Shown: piece after piece, positions 11,372-23,400 of the stretch
Numbering within the stretch: the first letter of the stretch is position 1
Layout of the letters: the number at the start of each line of letters is the position of its first letter
Origin: Diphasiastrum complanatum
Lineage: Eukaryota; Streptophyta; Lycopodiopsida; Lycopodiales; Lycopodiaceae
Reading direction: 5' to 3'
Assembly: GCA_029204225.1 (NCBI GenBank)
Contig: CM055100.1
Location: forward strand, 1,278,587 to 1,342,586
Length of the DNA stretch: 64,000 nt
Notes under the pieces: model-generated
Told to the model about the DNA's origin: nothing
The model's input: the letters and a program-made list of their open reading frames with translations, nothing else
Databases searched by the model: none
Program-made: the position numbers and the translations under genes

Positions 11372-13902
11372 AAGGTACAAGAGTCAATCATTAATCTTGT
11401 GTACAATCCCAAATTAGCAAGTTTTTTTTATCTAAAAAGCTACTACTAGAGGGCCAAACAGAAATCGAATGTTGGGATGAAAATTTGTGGGTCAGAATTG
11501 ATTAGGGTCTGATTTCATACTTTTCACATGTCTGGATAGGTCTGCACCCAAAAATAAATTCCATTTTTGCTTAGATCCATAAAATTCATAATGGTTGTTC
11601 TTGATGAGTTTTTTGATGCTAGAGCTAGAAAAAGCATCAATGAATGCATGTCATTGATTGGATATGAGTTTGTATCATTAAATCCATTTAATTGAGGCTA
11701 GTTTCATGCCATCTTAATGTGTTTAACAAGTCTTGAAGAACCATCAAGAAGAACATACAAGTCTTAGTCATTTTAGGCATTCCGATCCTCTTGAAGTCTG
11801 GATCTACAACACTCTCAACTATGGATCCATATCACCCTCATCCAGCACCCTCACCTGGATCCACATGTCGCGGCATACCAACAACAAAATGATTGATATT
11901 TGTAGTACAAATGGGTATTGTTCTTATTGGGGAGCAATAAAAAGGCTAATATTGTCATTATTAGTGCAAAACCAGAAATAACTAAGAATGAATGGAATGG
12001 AATATAAAATGATTGCAATCTGGTCATCAACAGATGTTTTCACAAGGGCTGCCAGTACAACCTTTCAAAGAAAACAAAACACCCAGGAGAAAGATATTGA
12101 ATACTTCATTATGGTTTTCAGATTCAAATGGGAGTGAACTCAAGAAAGCAAATACTTCGGCAAAAGGAAAAGCCACACAATGTTTCCGTTATCTTGACAG
12201 TAGCTTATCATGAATCTAACTCCTATGATCTGCACAAATCACAAGATTGAAGACTAGAGACACTTCACTAGACAATTCCAGTCCAAACACTGTGTAATAA
12301 GCATTGCATACAGTGCCATAAACTTCCTATTAACCAAAATGAATCACCATGAAAAGCACAGAAAGTATTTACAGTAGAAACAAGTTGTGTGTGATTCAGA
12401 ACACTCAGATTTACATTATCTTTATTCACCATTTGCAGATTACAAAGATGTGTTCAGTCTAAGCACTACAAAGAAGAGGGATTGCTACACCTCTATACAA
12501 GAATCTGAGAACACAATGGTTCTGAACTTGTAGATGAATAACAAATCTGAAAATCTACATTAAAGCACAAACAGAGCTTCACAGGCCTCTGTTCTACATT
12601 GTGTCTGAATAATCTACAATGGCACAAGCCTGACAACTTATAGCCAGAGAAATCCGTGCAAGAGAGAAGAGGGCTCTGCAACTGCTTCAAGAAACAAGCA
12701 AATGGGACTTTGACACATGTAACAGGGCTTCATAGACCAATGGAATGCTGCCAAATAGTTTTGCCAGTTAGAAACAAAGTTTTGATGGAGATATCTGCAA
12801 AGTGCCTTCAGAGATGGTGCCAAATGTTTGTAGACAGCCGTAGTAGTGTGCAAGAGGGAAGAGGCACTTCAAACTGCCTAAAGAAAGAAAACAAATGGCC
12901 ATCTACCATGTGGAACAGGACTTTCATAAGCCAATAGCATACTGCCACAATAGGATCAACAGTTAGAATGGCCATAAACAAGAGAAACGGCCCAAATAGA
13001 ACTCGTTGAAGGCTGTTAACTCTAAGAAATGTCCTTGGAGGACTTGCAATGGCTGCAACTGTTGGAAATGCGCTGGCTTCTGCGTTCACTGCCCATAGAA
13101 ATAGTTCACAAACTACCTCTGGAACTGCTGCTTGAGATGAGAGGTGCGATGGCTGCCAGAGATCGCTGACCTGAAAAAGTGCGAAGAGAGAGAGAGGGAG
13201 AGGTGCGAAGCTGCCTTTGCTTTCCCTGGAAACTGCCTCTTGGAGGAACGTGCCCTCAAAACACCTAACTGAACTGAGCACTCTTCATAAGGGCAAGAGG
13301 TCCAAATATGTCCTTAAAAGAATGTTTGCTTCCCTTTAAGAAAGAGAAGGTGTCCTTGTAAAACAAGCAATTGGGTAGGGCTCTAAACAATGTATTGGTG
13401 CCCTTGAAAAAGACGATAAGCTCTCATTAAATTTAAATATGAAGTGACAGCCTTACAAAATAGGTCTTCGGCAAAGATCTTTGTTGCCTTGATTAATAGG
13501 CCTATGAACATTAAAGGCTGCTTTTACTAAGAAAATAACATTGTTGCTAAGAGGGCCTTAGTGCCATAAAGCAGATTTGATTCATGAAACACTAAATACA
13601 ACTTATCAATATCCTATACACTGTGATAAAAGAGAAAGGCTTCAAATTTAGCAGTATAAAGCCAAAAACTTAAATAAATGGCAAAACCATGCCACCACAC
13701 CACAATACCCTAAAACATCTGATAAATAGAAAATAAGCCATCAAAATATCCATCGAAATAGCAAATCTCTCAGATCCACCTATTCCGATGGCCATTATGA
13801 TTGGAGGAATATTTTGTTATTCTTGGCTATTGTTGCACTTGTATTGTGTAGGACAATGAATCACACTCACATGACTATCAAATAATTCAACCAAATGTTG
13901 CC
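11372..13902. other. Unassigned region with a diverged duplication
   Basis: No protein family is recognised. Two diverged copies with a period of about 193 bp begin GTGCAAGAGAGAAGAGG (12655) and GTGCAAGAGGGAAGAGG (12848). Open frames here, including 157 codons on the minus strand at 12808-13281, lack any recognisable motif. Confidence 0.5.
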
Positions 13903-15319
13903 ATGCAATCCGCAAGATTCAAACGTGCAAGCGCACGAGAGCCACCATTATCCTCACATACACCACCCATGGACTTGCACGAAGATATCTCCCGAGGAGA
14001 CTCAGTACACGAGAATGTGCCATTTACATCGCATGATCACGAGGGGGACATGGATGACATGATGGATGCATTCTTCACAAACCCACCCGAGGCCACATTG
14101 ACAAGGGAAAAAGAGATGATGTGTGGCTTGGCATCCACTCCTTTGTACGAGGGTGGACAAATGTCAAAGTTGCGATCTTGTTTGTTACTTATGAACTTGC
14201 AAACTAAGTACGGGTGGTTGGATGCGAGCGTCACGGAGTTGTTTGGGTAAGCTTGCTAGCTTCATGTGTGTTATAGACAAATTGCTCTAATCTCATTTTA
14301 TTTTTTATTCATGCGTTGCAATAAACTATATATAACTAATTACATAAATATATAATTTGTCGTAGTTTGCTCAGGAAAATGTTGCCCCCAAATAACACCA
14401 TGGCGGCGTCTCAACAAAAAGTCAAGAAAATGCTATCAGCGGTCGGCATGGATTACAAGAGTATTCATGCATGTCCCAATGATTGCATCTTATATCGAGA
14501 TGAGTTTGAGAAGGCAAGCACGTGTCCACGCTGTGGGGAACACTGCTACAGGCAAGATTTACAAGGAGCGACCATGCCCGCCAAGGTGGTAAGACATTTT
14601 TCCATCATACCTAGGATACGCCACATGTTTAAGTGTAATTTCATCATGGAGCTAATGACATGGCATTCGTCGCGGACGATACTATGAGGATCCCTGCCGA
14701 TCCTCCAACATGAAAGCACGTGGATGCTACATGGCATGAGTTTAGGGATGAGCCTTGCCATTTGCATTTGGGGTTGACGATGGATGGTGTGAATCCATTC
14801 AGTTTGCGCTCCACATCATGGTCCACTTGGCCGGTTGTCCTTGTAAACTACAACATCCCCCCTTGGCTAATTATAAAGAAGAGACACCTAATGCTCGCCC
14901 TTCTTATCTCAGGAAAATACAAGGCAAAAAATATGGACGTGTATATGGCTCCCTTGATAGATGAGCTAAAGATTCTATGGCAAGGAGTTCAAGTGAGTAA
15001 TATTTCAAGACCATTGAGACAAAGAGATTTTATGGTAAATGGGATCTTGATGTGGACGATGCACGACTTTCCTGGATATGGAAAATGTTCAGGTGAGATA
15101 TCCTTGCTATTGGTTCGATTCATACTATTATATGAAATTTTATGTGCATCCACAAATATTCTTTCAATTCGAACATTGGACCCACAATGAAATTGGTTGT
15201 TTTGTCTCAATATAGGGCTCCAAACTAGTTGTTACAATGCATGCCCCATTTGTGACGAGTATTTGCAAGCACGTCACTCAAAAACTCATCCTTTCAAAGG
15301 AAATGTAGCTCACCCTTGA
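13903..15319 (+). pseudogene. CACTA (En/Spm) transposase remnant with two introns
   Basis: Conceptual exons 13903-14246, 14366-about 14660, about 14720-15092 and 15216-15319 read as a plant TNP2/Transposase_21-type protein. Visible landmarks are LRKMLPPNNT, HACPNDCILYRDEFEKASTC with a CPRCG zinc motif, PAKVVRHFSIIPRIRHMF, the GLTMDGVNPF region, NYNIPPWL, APLIDELKILW and the CYNACPICDEY cysteine pair. The introns 14247-14365 and 15093-15215 have GT-AG ends and restore the frame across the joins. A frameshift lies between about 14650 and 14720, the N-terminal part is unclear, and a TGA closes the frame at 15317-15319. No terminal CACTA repeats were found. The family call rests on the order and content of these motifs. 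Confidence 0.8.
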
Positions 15320-15441
15320 AGATAAACCTCTGAGAGCCCACCCTTTAGCTTGTCGCGATCCACAGATATTAGAGAGTCGTGAGCCTGTCGCAATCCATAT
15401 ATAATAGAGAGTTGAGAGAGAGCTTCAGCGACGAGTCACAA

Positions 15442-15556
<115 letters not shown>

Positions 15557-15674
15557 CTAACATGATAGGAGAACACAATAAGAGAGACTATGGAGCCAAA
15601 CCGCCCAACCAATCCTAGATCCCAATCCATAGAGAGAGACGATCACAAAAGGAAGGAAGGGGAGAGAGAGAGAC

Positions 15675-15678
<4 letters not shown>

Positions 15679-15724
<46 letters not shown>
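15679..15724. repeat. (AG)n microsatellite
   Basis: A second AG tract of about 46 bp, following a short impure AG run at 15662-15672. Confidence 0.97.
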
Positions 15725-15725
<1 letters not shown>

Positions 15726-16350
15726 CCCCGTGAATGGGAAAGGTGGCCAATAAATGGGGTGGCCAATAATGGGAAAGGTGGACCACCTTCATTAAAGGAC
15801 AACTACATCCTTCAATAAAATATGCTTTGAAAGGTATAAACCAGTTTCACCTTTCAAATCATACATTGATTAAATAACCATATAAAATACAGTATTTTTT
15901 ATTTAAACCATGATTTATACACTTCGACACCGTTATCTTTCTAAAGGTCTCCTTTAAAGTTGAAGGAATGTCCATTTTTTTTCCTTTCACATTGGAAGGG
16001 TGCGTTATTTAAATGCCTCCCCTCTTCCCCCCCCCCCTCCCTGTCATTTGAAGGGCAAAAAGGCTAAGACGAGGCATTTGCCTTTCAATCTGCAGCACTG
16101 AAGGTGATCAATAAGCATGGATGCATGGGGAGGAGGGCCATGCATCCTTTTCCCCATACATGCATCCTCCTCCCCAAGTTTTTTAGTTAGAAAAAGCTCA
16201 TGCATGGATGAGGAGAGGAGGATGCATGGGTGCACCCATACACATGCGCAAAAGTGTACATAAGTTTAAATATATATATAGGTATGTATGTATGTATATT
16301 TATCATCTTAGCTTTTGGGCTGCATCGCCTTATGATAAAAAAAAAGTATC

Positions 16351-16530
16351 ATATATTTTAGTGAGAGAGTGTAGCCATGCCTATACCCTAGCCGTCACAC
16401 CTAAGTTCTCTCTCCCTCTCTTAGATATTTTAGTGAGAGAGTGTAGCCATGCCTATACCCTACACGTCACGCCTAGGTCCCCCCTCTCTTTCTTTTATAA
16501 TGGCACACTATTTTAGAGAGAGAGAGTGTA
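16351..16530. repeat. 72-bp tandem repeat, 2-3 copies
   Basis: Units containing ATTTTAGTGAGAGAGTGTAG and CATGCCTATACCCTA start near 16353 and 16425. A degenerate third starts near 16509. Confidence 0.8.
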
Positions 16531-16615
16531 AACATACCTGTGTCATACTACCTATGTAACTTGTGTTACATACTACCTACCTATGTTCGAATGTTAAAAA
16601 AAAGCATAAAAAATG

Positions 16616-16624
<9 letters not shown>

Positions 16625-16685
<61 letters not shown>

Positions 16686-16777
16686 AGGGAGAGCGCAAGG
16701 AGGGCATGCGCGTGTAAGGAGGGTGCATGAGGAGGGCATGGGAAGGACACACGGGGGGGGGGGGGGGGGGGGGGGGG
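16625..16777. repeat. (CT)n tract followed by a 25-G run
   Basis: A CT tract spans 16625-16683. A purine-rich G/A stretch follows, with an uninterrupted run of 25 G at 16753-16777. Such a G run can form quadruplexes and is prone to assembly error. Confidence 0.95.
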
Positions 16778-17118
16778 CGCTTGCGCAAGTAGGGTAAGGG
16801 CGCAAGGGAGAGGGAGGGCGAGACGGGAGGCCGAGCGGGAGGGGGCACGAGGAGGGCGCGCAAGGAAGTTTTGCAAAGGAGAGGTCGCAGGGAGGGCTCT
16901 CTCTCTCTATCTCTCTCTCTCTTCCCCCGTAATGCCAAGTCTGAATTTTTTCTTTCTATTTTGTATGCACCTCCAGAGGTGGAATTTGCTTGCACCTCCA
17001 AAATTCTGATCAATGAGCATCAAAGATTCTGTTTATAAAGTGGTCCATAATTCTTATCCTTCATTAACATCAACGTTTTGTTGTGATAAAAAAAAATCCA
17101 AACTTGAGACTTGTCATT

Positions 17119-17204
17119 ACGCGGGGAAGGCCCTCCCAGCACGGAAGGCCCTCAGGGCAGGGCCTTCCCCCGTGAGCGCCGAACACACACACACACACAC
17201 ACAC
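17119..17204. repeat. GC-rich inverted repeat and (AC)n upstream of the chloroplast gene
   Basis: GCGGGGAAGGCCCT is followed about 30 bp later by its near-complement AGGGCCTTCCCCCGTG, with a second GGAAGGCCCTC in the loop. An AC tract spans 17183-17204. The block lies 40-130 bp upstream of the putative TATA box. Confidence 0.6.
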
Positions 17205-17244
17205 GATCGGCCCTCCTTAGGCGGGGTTCTTCGCTAGAATTTAT

Positions 17245-17255
17245 TATATATATTT
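17245..17255 (+). promoter_or_regulatory. Putative TATA box of the chloroplast-protein gene
   Basis: TATATATATTT lies about 90 bp upstream of the start codon. A CT-rich leader follows at about 17268-17335. If transcription starts near 17280, an out-of-frame ATG at 17298 opens a 32-codon upstream ORF that overlaps the true start. This is inference from position and composition. Confidence 0.45.
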
Positions 17256-17343
17256 ACGTTTCCTTCTCTCAAGCACCGACGAGGGTTCTCTCTCTTCATG
17301 TCCTTCACTTCCCTTCTCGTCCTCGCGGCAGATAGAGAGAGAT

Positions 17344-17407
17344 ATGGAGATGGCGTCGATGGCAGCACTGTCATCCATCAGATCAGCAGCAATTAGCAGC
17401 CCTTGCG
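17344..17407 (+). CDS. Exon 1 of the chloroplast-protein gene (transit peptide start)
   Basis: Encodes MEMASMAALSSIRSAAISSP and a Cys, then breaks after the first base of a Gly codon at the donor G|GTATTT. The Met-Ala-Ser start and the Ser/Ala/Arg content are typical of a chloroplast transit peptide. The ATG at 17344 was chosen because it is the first in-frame ATG after the CT-rich leader. M3 (17350) is an alternative. Confidence 0.8.
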
Positions 17408-20400
17408 GTATTTCACTCTGGCTACTTAATCTGCATTGCCGAGACCTAATTTGCTTCTATAATTGGCGTTCCTGCATGTATCTCTAAGGTTTACTTCGTG
17501 AAGATAGAGGGATGCAGTAGTGCAAGACCATATCTCATTGAGTTGGTCAGTCCAAGATAAAAGCCTTTTTCAAAATCATTGCAATATTATTCGCCTTAGG
17601 TTTCACATATTTCATATGCACGCATAGTCGAACAAGCTGGGGTTGAGCCAGTTCCACCCAGAGGAGGGTTTTGGGTGGAGGCAGCGAATTCCTGCCACTT
17701 CCAGTGCGCAGTAGCAACCTGTGTTTTTTGCATTTTGTGAATCTCGTTGGTGATGTTTAAATGAAGGGCTCGCCAGGGTTCCACCCGCAACCAGCAAAAT
17801 CTTGTTAGTTCCACTGCATAATGGCTATCTGCACTTTATTTCATTGTTTTTCGCATTCAGTAGTTATTTTTCAATGTAAACTTGATGTTGAGCAAGTCTC
17901 ACCCTAAGGGGCATGATGATGGCATCAGCAAGCTGATGATATCTTTATCGTGGTGAGATGTCATCCGTCATCCATATATTAGAGAACGTTTTGGTGCGTA
18001 GCAGATTTATTTCTAGTGACTGGTCTCCATTTCCATTACAAGATTTAAGGGTTGGCTCAATTGGTGTGCTTGGCATCCAAAGTTTCTTGGGTCCCAGCCC
18101 CCCTTGGAAACCAAGATGCATTATATTGACAAAATTGAGGTTTGTAGTGGCGTTCCACTTTTGGATTCCTTCTACTTAAGTATTTCTCCACTTTCATAGT
18201 GCACCTTGGCTTTAGATTCCTTCTACTTTAGTATTTCTCCACTTTCATGGTGCATATTTCCTTTGAAGTTCCTTATTCAGGAATGAATTTTCTATTTATC
18301 TCTTTCACCAAGTAAAATGATCAGAAATAAATGGCAAGGCGTTAGGCTAAATGAACAATTGTTGAACCTGGTGGATAGCTCACTAGAAGATTCTTTTCCA
18401 AGCATAAAACTATGGCAAGGCCGATCCTCATTAATGGCTGAAATTTTTTTATGGGCTGGAGATTTGGACTCTATACGAGTTATAAATTGAGTTTGGAACC
18501 TGCCTTTTACCCTTTTTGTGGTTCACGCTTCTAAAATTTTATATGGACTTCTTCGATCATAACATGCAGGCCATCTCCTTGTCTTCACACATAATCTACC
18601 CTCGATTGTTTCACGAACTTCTAGAGTTTTTTTTTTGAAACAACAATAGTATATGAAAGTGACATCTGGGCTGATTTGGCCAGACCTTCACTATAGCATG
18701 CCATCTCTCAAGGATGGGGGCTCTCTCTAGAGTTCAATGCTCTGCAAGAACTTATAGGAAAAGGACGAACATATCTTTTATGAGCTGCTTACACTTTGTT
18801 AGGTTATTTAACTGAGATTGGTTTATGACATATGTTCTTTTTGGAGCTACTTGTCACTGGTAGTTGCCGTTTAGGCCCTCTATTAGCACTTGGATGTTGG
18901 CTGCAATAGGGTTGTTCATTGTTTTTAAGCTAATGCCAACTCCACTTGCCACTCATTTTTTAAGCCTTGGCAAGTTAGATGAAGGGCAGCGGACCAGCCC
19001 TCTTCCACACCTAATTGGTAATAGTTAATTGAGTGTTGCAAGTTGATCGGCTAGTTTTAATCTTTGTCATGCCATTGGTCCATTGTCCTTAAGTTACCCT
19101 TGGCACTCAACATGCTAGGCAAGGACCCCATGTGCAAAAAATCACTTTCACTTGCCCTTGTGCCACACGGTGGCAACTATAGATGAGTGTAGAAAGCATG
19201 GAGTTTGTGCGCTTTTATGTAGCATGAGGATCTATGTTGAAGTTGCCATTTTGTTAGTAGAATCTTGTAGGTTTTTTTGGGCACACTATTCTAGTTTTCA
19301 ACAAACATTTGTTGCCAAGCAGTTTAGTCACCTGTAACCTGTTATTGACATCAATAACGAGCCGAGTATGGCAACATGTAATGAGGCTATAGGAATATTT
19401 TTGGTTTTCCATTATTTTGATTGGTTTTAAAAGTTGTTGCAATTTTTTTAAAACTTCAAAAAATTTCAATTGAGTGGCATAAAAACAGCCATTATGTCTC
19501 TCTCTATAGATCCAGCGGTACCAGGATCCGCGGATCCATACTGATCCGCGGTACCATAATATATAATTTTTTTTTAAATATTTTTTTAAATTTAAAAAAT
19601 AATAATAATAATAATAATTTAGTGGGCAATATGGGTATCATGGAGGTCCAAATGGCTGAACACCCAAAACATGGCAAGAACACGCCTCTTTCTGGTGACA
19701 AAAGTCACCAGGAAGAGGGCCTCCCGGACGACGGCTCTAACCCAGGGAAGTGCTCCTATGTCCCCCATCAGAACATGAACTCTGCAGATATGACTCTCCC
19801 CCCCCTGCTGCAATCCACTGCCCTCAAAAACTGTGTGCCCATGCAGCTGGAGACCAATATGTTGAGGATTGGCCTCCTCCTGACATCAGTCCAGCCATCG
19901 GACATGATGTTGCAACCATAAGTGGCCCAGTGCCGACGCAGAGGCTCCATATCTCTAGACAAGGACTCAACCCTATCCCTTAGCATGTGTGTGCGGACAA
20001 CCTCTGAACTAGGGACTCTCCAGCTAGGGCTGACAGACTGTGCAAGGCGGAAGGCCCTTCTGAAGGGCTTAGAGTCGGTGATGGCAAAGGGTAGGTTCAA
20101 CTCGTAAATCAGACTGGCCACGGCCTGTGTGGCCTCTCTGTCCATGTGCGGCTAATGCGCGCCGCGAATGGTCTGCTGCACAAGGGCTCTCCCTGGTGGG
20201 CGACGGGTGGTGGACCTCCAACACGGTGCACCAACCGTGACGGGAATGGACGATGACGCGACAGGCTGGGCACTGGTGGATGCATCGGTTGTAGACGTGG
20301 AATGGGGAGAGTGGGATGCACTGGCAGGGATGGGTGCAGCAACATAGGTGGGGTGCACTGGTGGAGGGGCAACATCTGGCATGGGGTACGAAAATTGCTG

Positions 20401-23400
20401 GCTGAGGAGGTCATCCGGATGGGAAGGGAAGGAAGAAGGGATCTCTTCCACATCCTCGAAGGCCCCAGCAGTAGCATCCTAGGCCTGCTCGGGTGGCGGA
20501 GAGTCCATGAGAAAGTCGTAGACTGGGGGAGTGCGAGCAACAGTGGGTGGTGGTGGAACCTGAAGATTTACAAGACCTAGTTATGGAGTATCTTAACTCA
20601 AATGCTAGATCAACTATGAAAACTTGAGAAACTTGGCTATGGAAAATATCACACACAAGGAGAATTGCATGAGCATCTCACAAACTCAAAAGTCTCAAGA
20701 AGAAATGAATTGCTAGAGAGAGAGAGGAGGGCGTGGGTCCTCCAAATCCCTTGTGAGGCAAGCACCTCCTTTACATGCATGGAAAGTCTAGGTGTCAACC
20801 ATAGGAGTGAGCTACTTGGCCAAGTGGGCCACTTGCACTAATTTACATAACTTACAAAAGGGGGTCTCATGCATTTAATTAAAACATGCCCCATGAGCTA
20901 TGTACAACTTAACTAATGCTTAGCCAAAAGGGGTAAAATAGGCATTACTCTTCAACACTCCCCCATAATCGCAATTTTATTCAAACTGACACCCAACAAA
21001 GTTCTGAACTTTTCAAACTTATCTTTACTAAGTGGTTTAGTAAAAATATCAGCTGTCTAGTCGTTGGTGTCACAATAAACTAGCTCGATTTCCCCACTGT
21101 GCACTTTCTCTCGTATAAAATGCTGGTCCACCTCTATGTGTTTCGTCCGTGCATGATAGACTGGATTCCTCGCAAGTTGAATGCAACTTTGGTTATCACA
21201 ATGTAACAATGTAGGTCTTACTTGAGCAATCTGCATGTCCTCAAGTAGACGGCGTAACCAAATGGCTTCACAGGTGGACCTCGTAGTCGCCCTGTACTCA
21301 ACTTCGGTAGATGATAGAGCAATAGTAGGCTGCTTCTTACTGCACCATGATATAGCCCCTGAACCTAGGCTGAAACAATAGCCTGTCGTCGATCTCCGAT
21401 CGTCTCTATCACCTGCCCAATCAGAATCTGAATAACCCTCCAGCTGAAGGTTCCCGTCATCTGTGTATCCAATTCCATAAGTCACTGTCCCTCTCACATA
21501 TCGTAGGATCCGCTTGGCTGCCTTCCAATGTGCTTCGGTAGGCTTACTCATGAATTGACTTGCAATTCCAACCGCATTGCCTTGTACTTGTCCACTGTTC
21601 CATTGGCATGAAACTTGGTCTTATAGACCCACTTGCAACCTATTGGTTGCTTCCCTTCTGGCAATGTAGTGAGCTCCCATGTGTCATTCTTGACAATGGA
21701 GTTGTACTCCTCCTGCATGGCATGTTGCCATACCTTTTCTCTCACGGCTTCGTGAAAGAACTGTGGCTCATCTGCATTCAGAATAGTGGACATAAGAGCA
21801 AAGTTAGTCTCTTGTCTCTCATGAGACCTAAGAGATCTTCTGACACCCTGTTCATTGCTCTCTCCTTCTTCAATCATTTGACCTTCTTTGATTGTTTCCC
21901 AATACCACCTAGGTAGCTTCTTCCTAGCAGTAGGTGATGTGGATGGTGACCACGTATCCCATGGTACTGTCTTAGTCTTCCGTTTGTCCCCAACTTCGGC
22001 TTCTGGTACTTGGCCAAAAAGAGGTCTCGAACTAGTAGGTTTGATTTCCTGTTGTTGCTCCTGCACTTGAGGCTTACAGGACTCTTGACTAGGATCCTCA
22101 TCCGTGGAATCAATCAAGGGTATGAACTCAGTAGTTCCTTCCTTCTCCTGCTCCTGTATCTTGGGTGCATGCTCTTCATCAAAGATGACATCTCGACTTA
22201 GGATCTTCCTCCTGTTTTCGAGATCATATAGCACATAAGCTTTCTCACCTTCACTATACCCAAGAAAGACACACTTTACGGATTTTGCATCAAGTTTCTT
22301 CCGCAAGTCCTTTGGTATATGTGCATATGCTGTACACCCAAATACTCGAAGGCTGCCCACTTTGGGCTTGTTGCCACTATATGCTTCTTCTGGCGTGATT
22401 CCCTCAATTGCTTTGGTTGGACTTCTATTCAATAGAAAAATAGCAGTTGCTACCGTTTCCGCCCAAAAGGAATTTGGCAACCTCTTTGCCTTGAGCATGC
22501 TCCTTGCACACTCAACTATAGACCTGTTTTTCCGCTCAGCCACGCCGTTTTGCTACGGTGTATGTGGAGCAGTAAACTGTCTCTTTATCCCACATGCTTT
22601 GCAAAGATCTTTGAACTCATCAGAAATATACTCACAACCCTTATCTAACCTGAGAGTCTTTAACCTCTTTCCTGTGTGGTTTTCCACCATAGCTTTCCAC
22701 TGTTTGAAGTATTTTCAGATTTCAGTTTCAGAAAATAGACCCATACCTTCCGAGAGAAATCATCTACGAAGGTCATGAGATAGTATGCCCCCCCCTGCTG
22801 ATTTGACCTGCATGGGACCGCATAAATCTGAATGCACAAGTTCAAGAATGCCCTTGGCCCTGGTAGCTTTCTCCTTTGGAAACTTTTTCCTCTGTTGCTT
22901 CCCTAATGCACAAGCCTCACATGTATCTGAAGAAGACTTAATGCTAGGAAGATCTACTACCATTTTGTGCCTGTTCAAAACTTGCAAACTTTTATAACTC
23001 GAATGACCATATCTCTCATGCCAAAGCTTGTCCCGATTAGTATCCCTTGCAAACAAGGCCTCTTGGCTAGGAATGGTTGTGAAAAGCTTGTAAAGACCTC
23101 CTTCTTGCATTCCCTTGGCTACCACCTTGAAGTTCTGATCTTTGTCTTTTACCAAACATTTAGAATCATTAAACTCTACCACCATGTTCTGTTTGGGAAT
23201 GGCACCAACAGATAGCAAGTTCTTAGCCAACCTTGGTACATGCAACACACTTTTAATTTCCTTCACCTCACCTGATGACAGCTGTATTGCAACTGTGCCT
23301 TTGCCCCTCACCATACGTGTAGAATTATCTCCAAGGCAAACATTAGCTCAAGCACACCAGATTGCTCCTCCTCTGCAACTTTGTCAACAAAGTGACCCTG

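Noticed and set aside
12808-13281. 157-codon minus-strand ORF
   Set aside because: No domain, no start context and no homologous motif. It overlaps a diverged tandem duplication.
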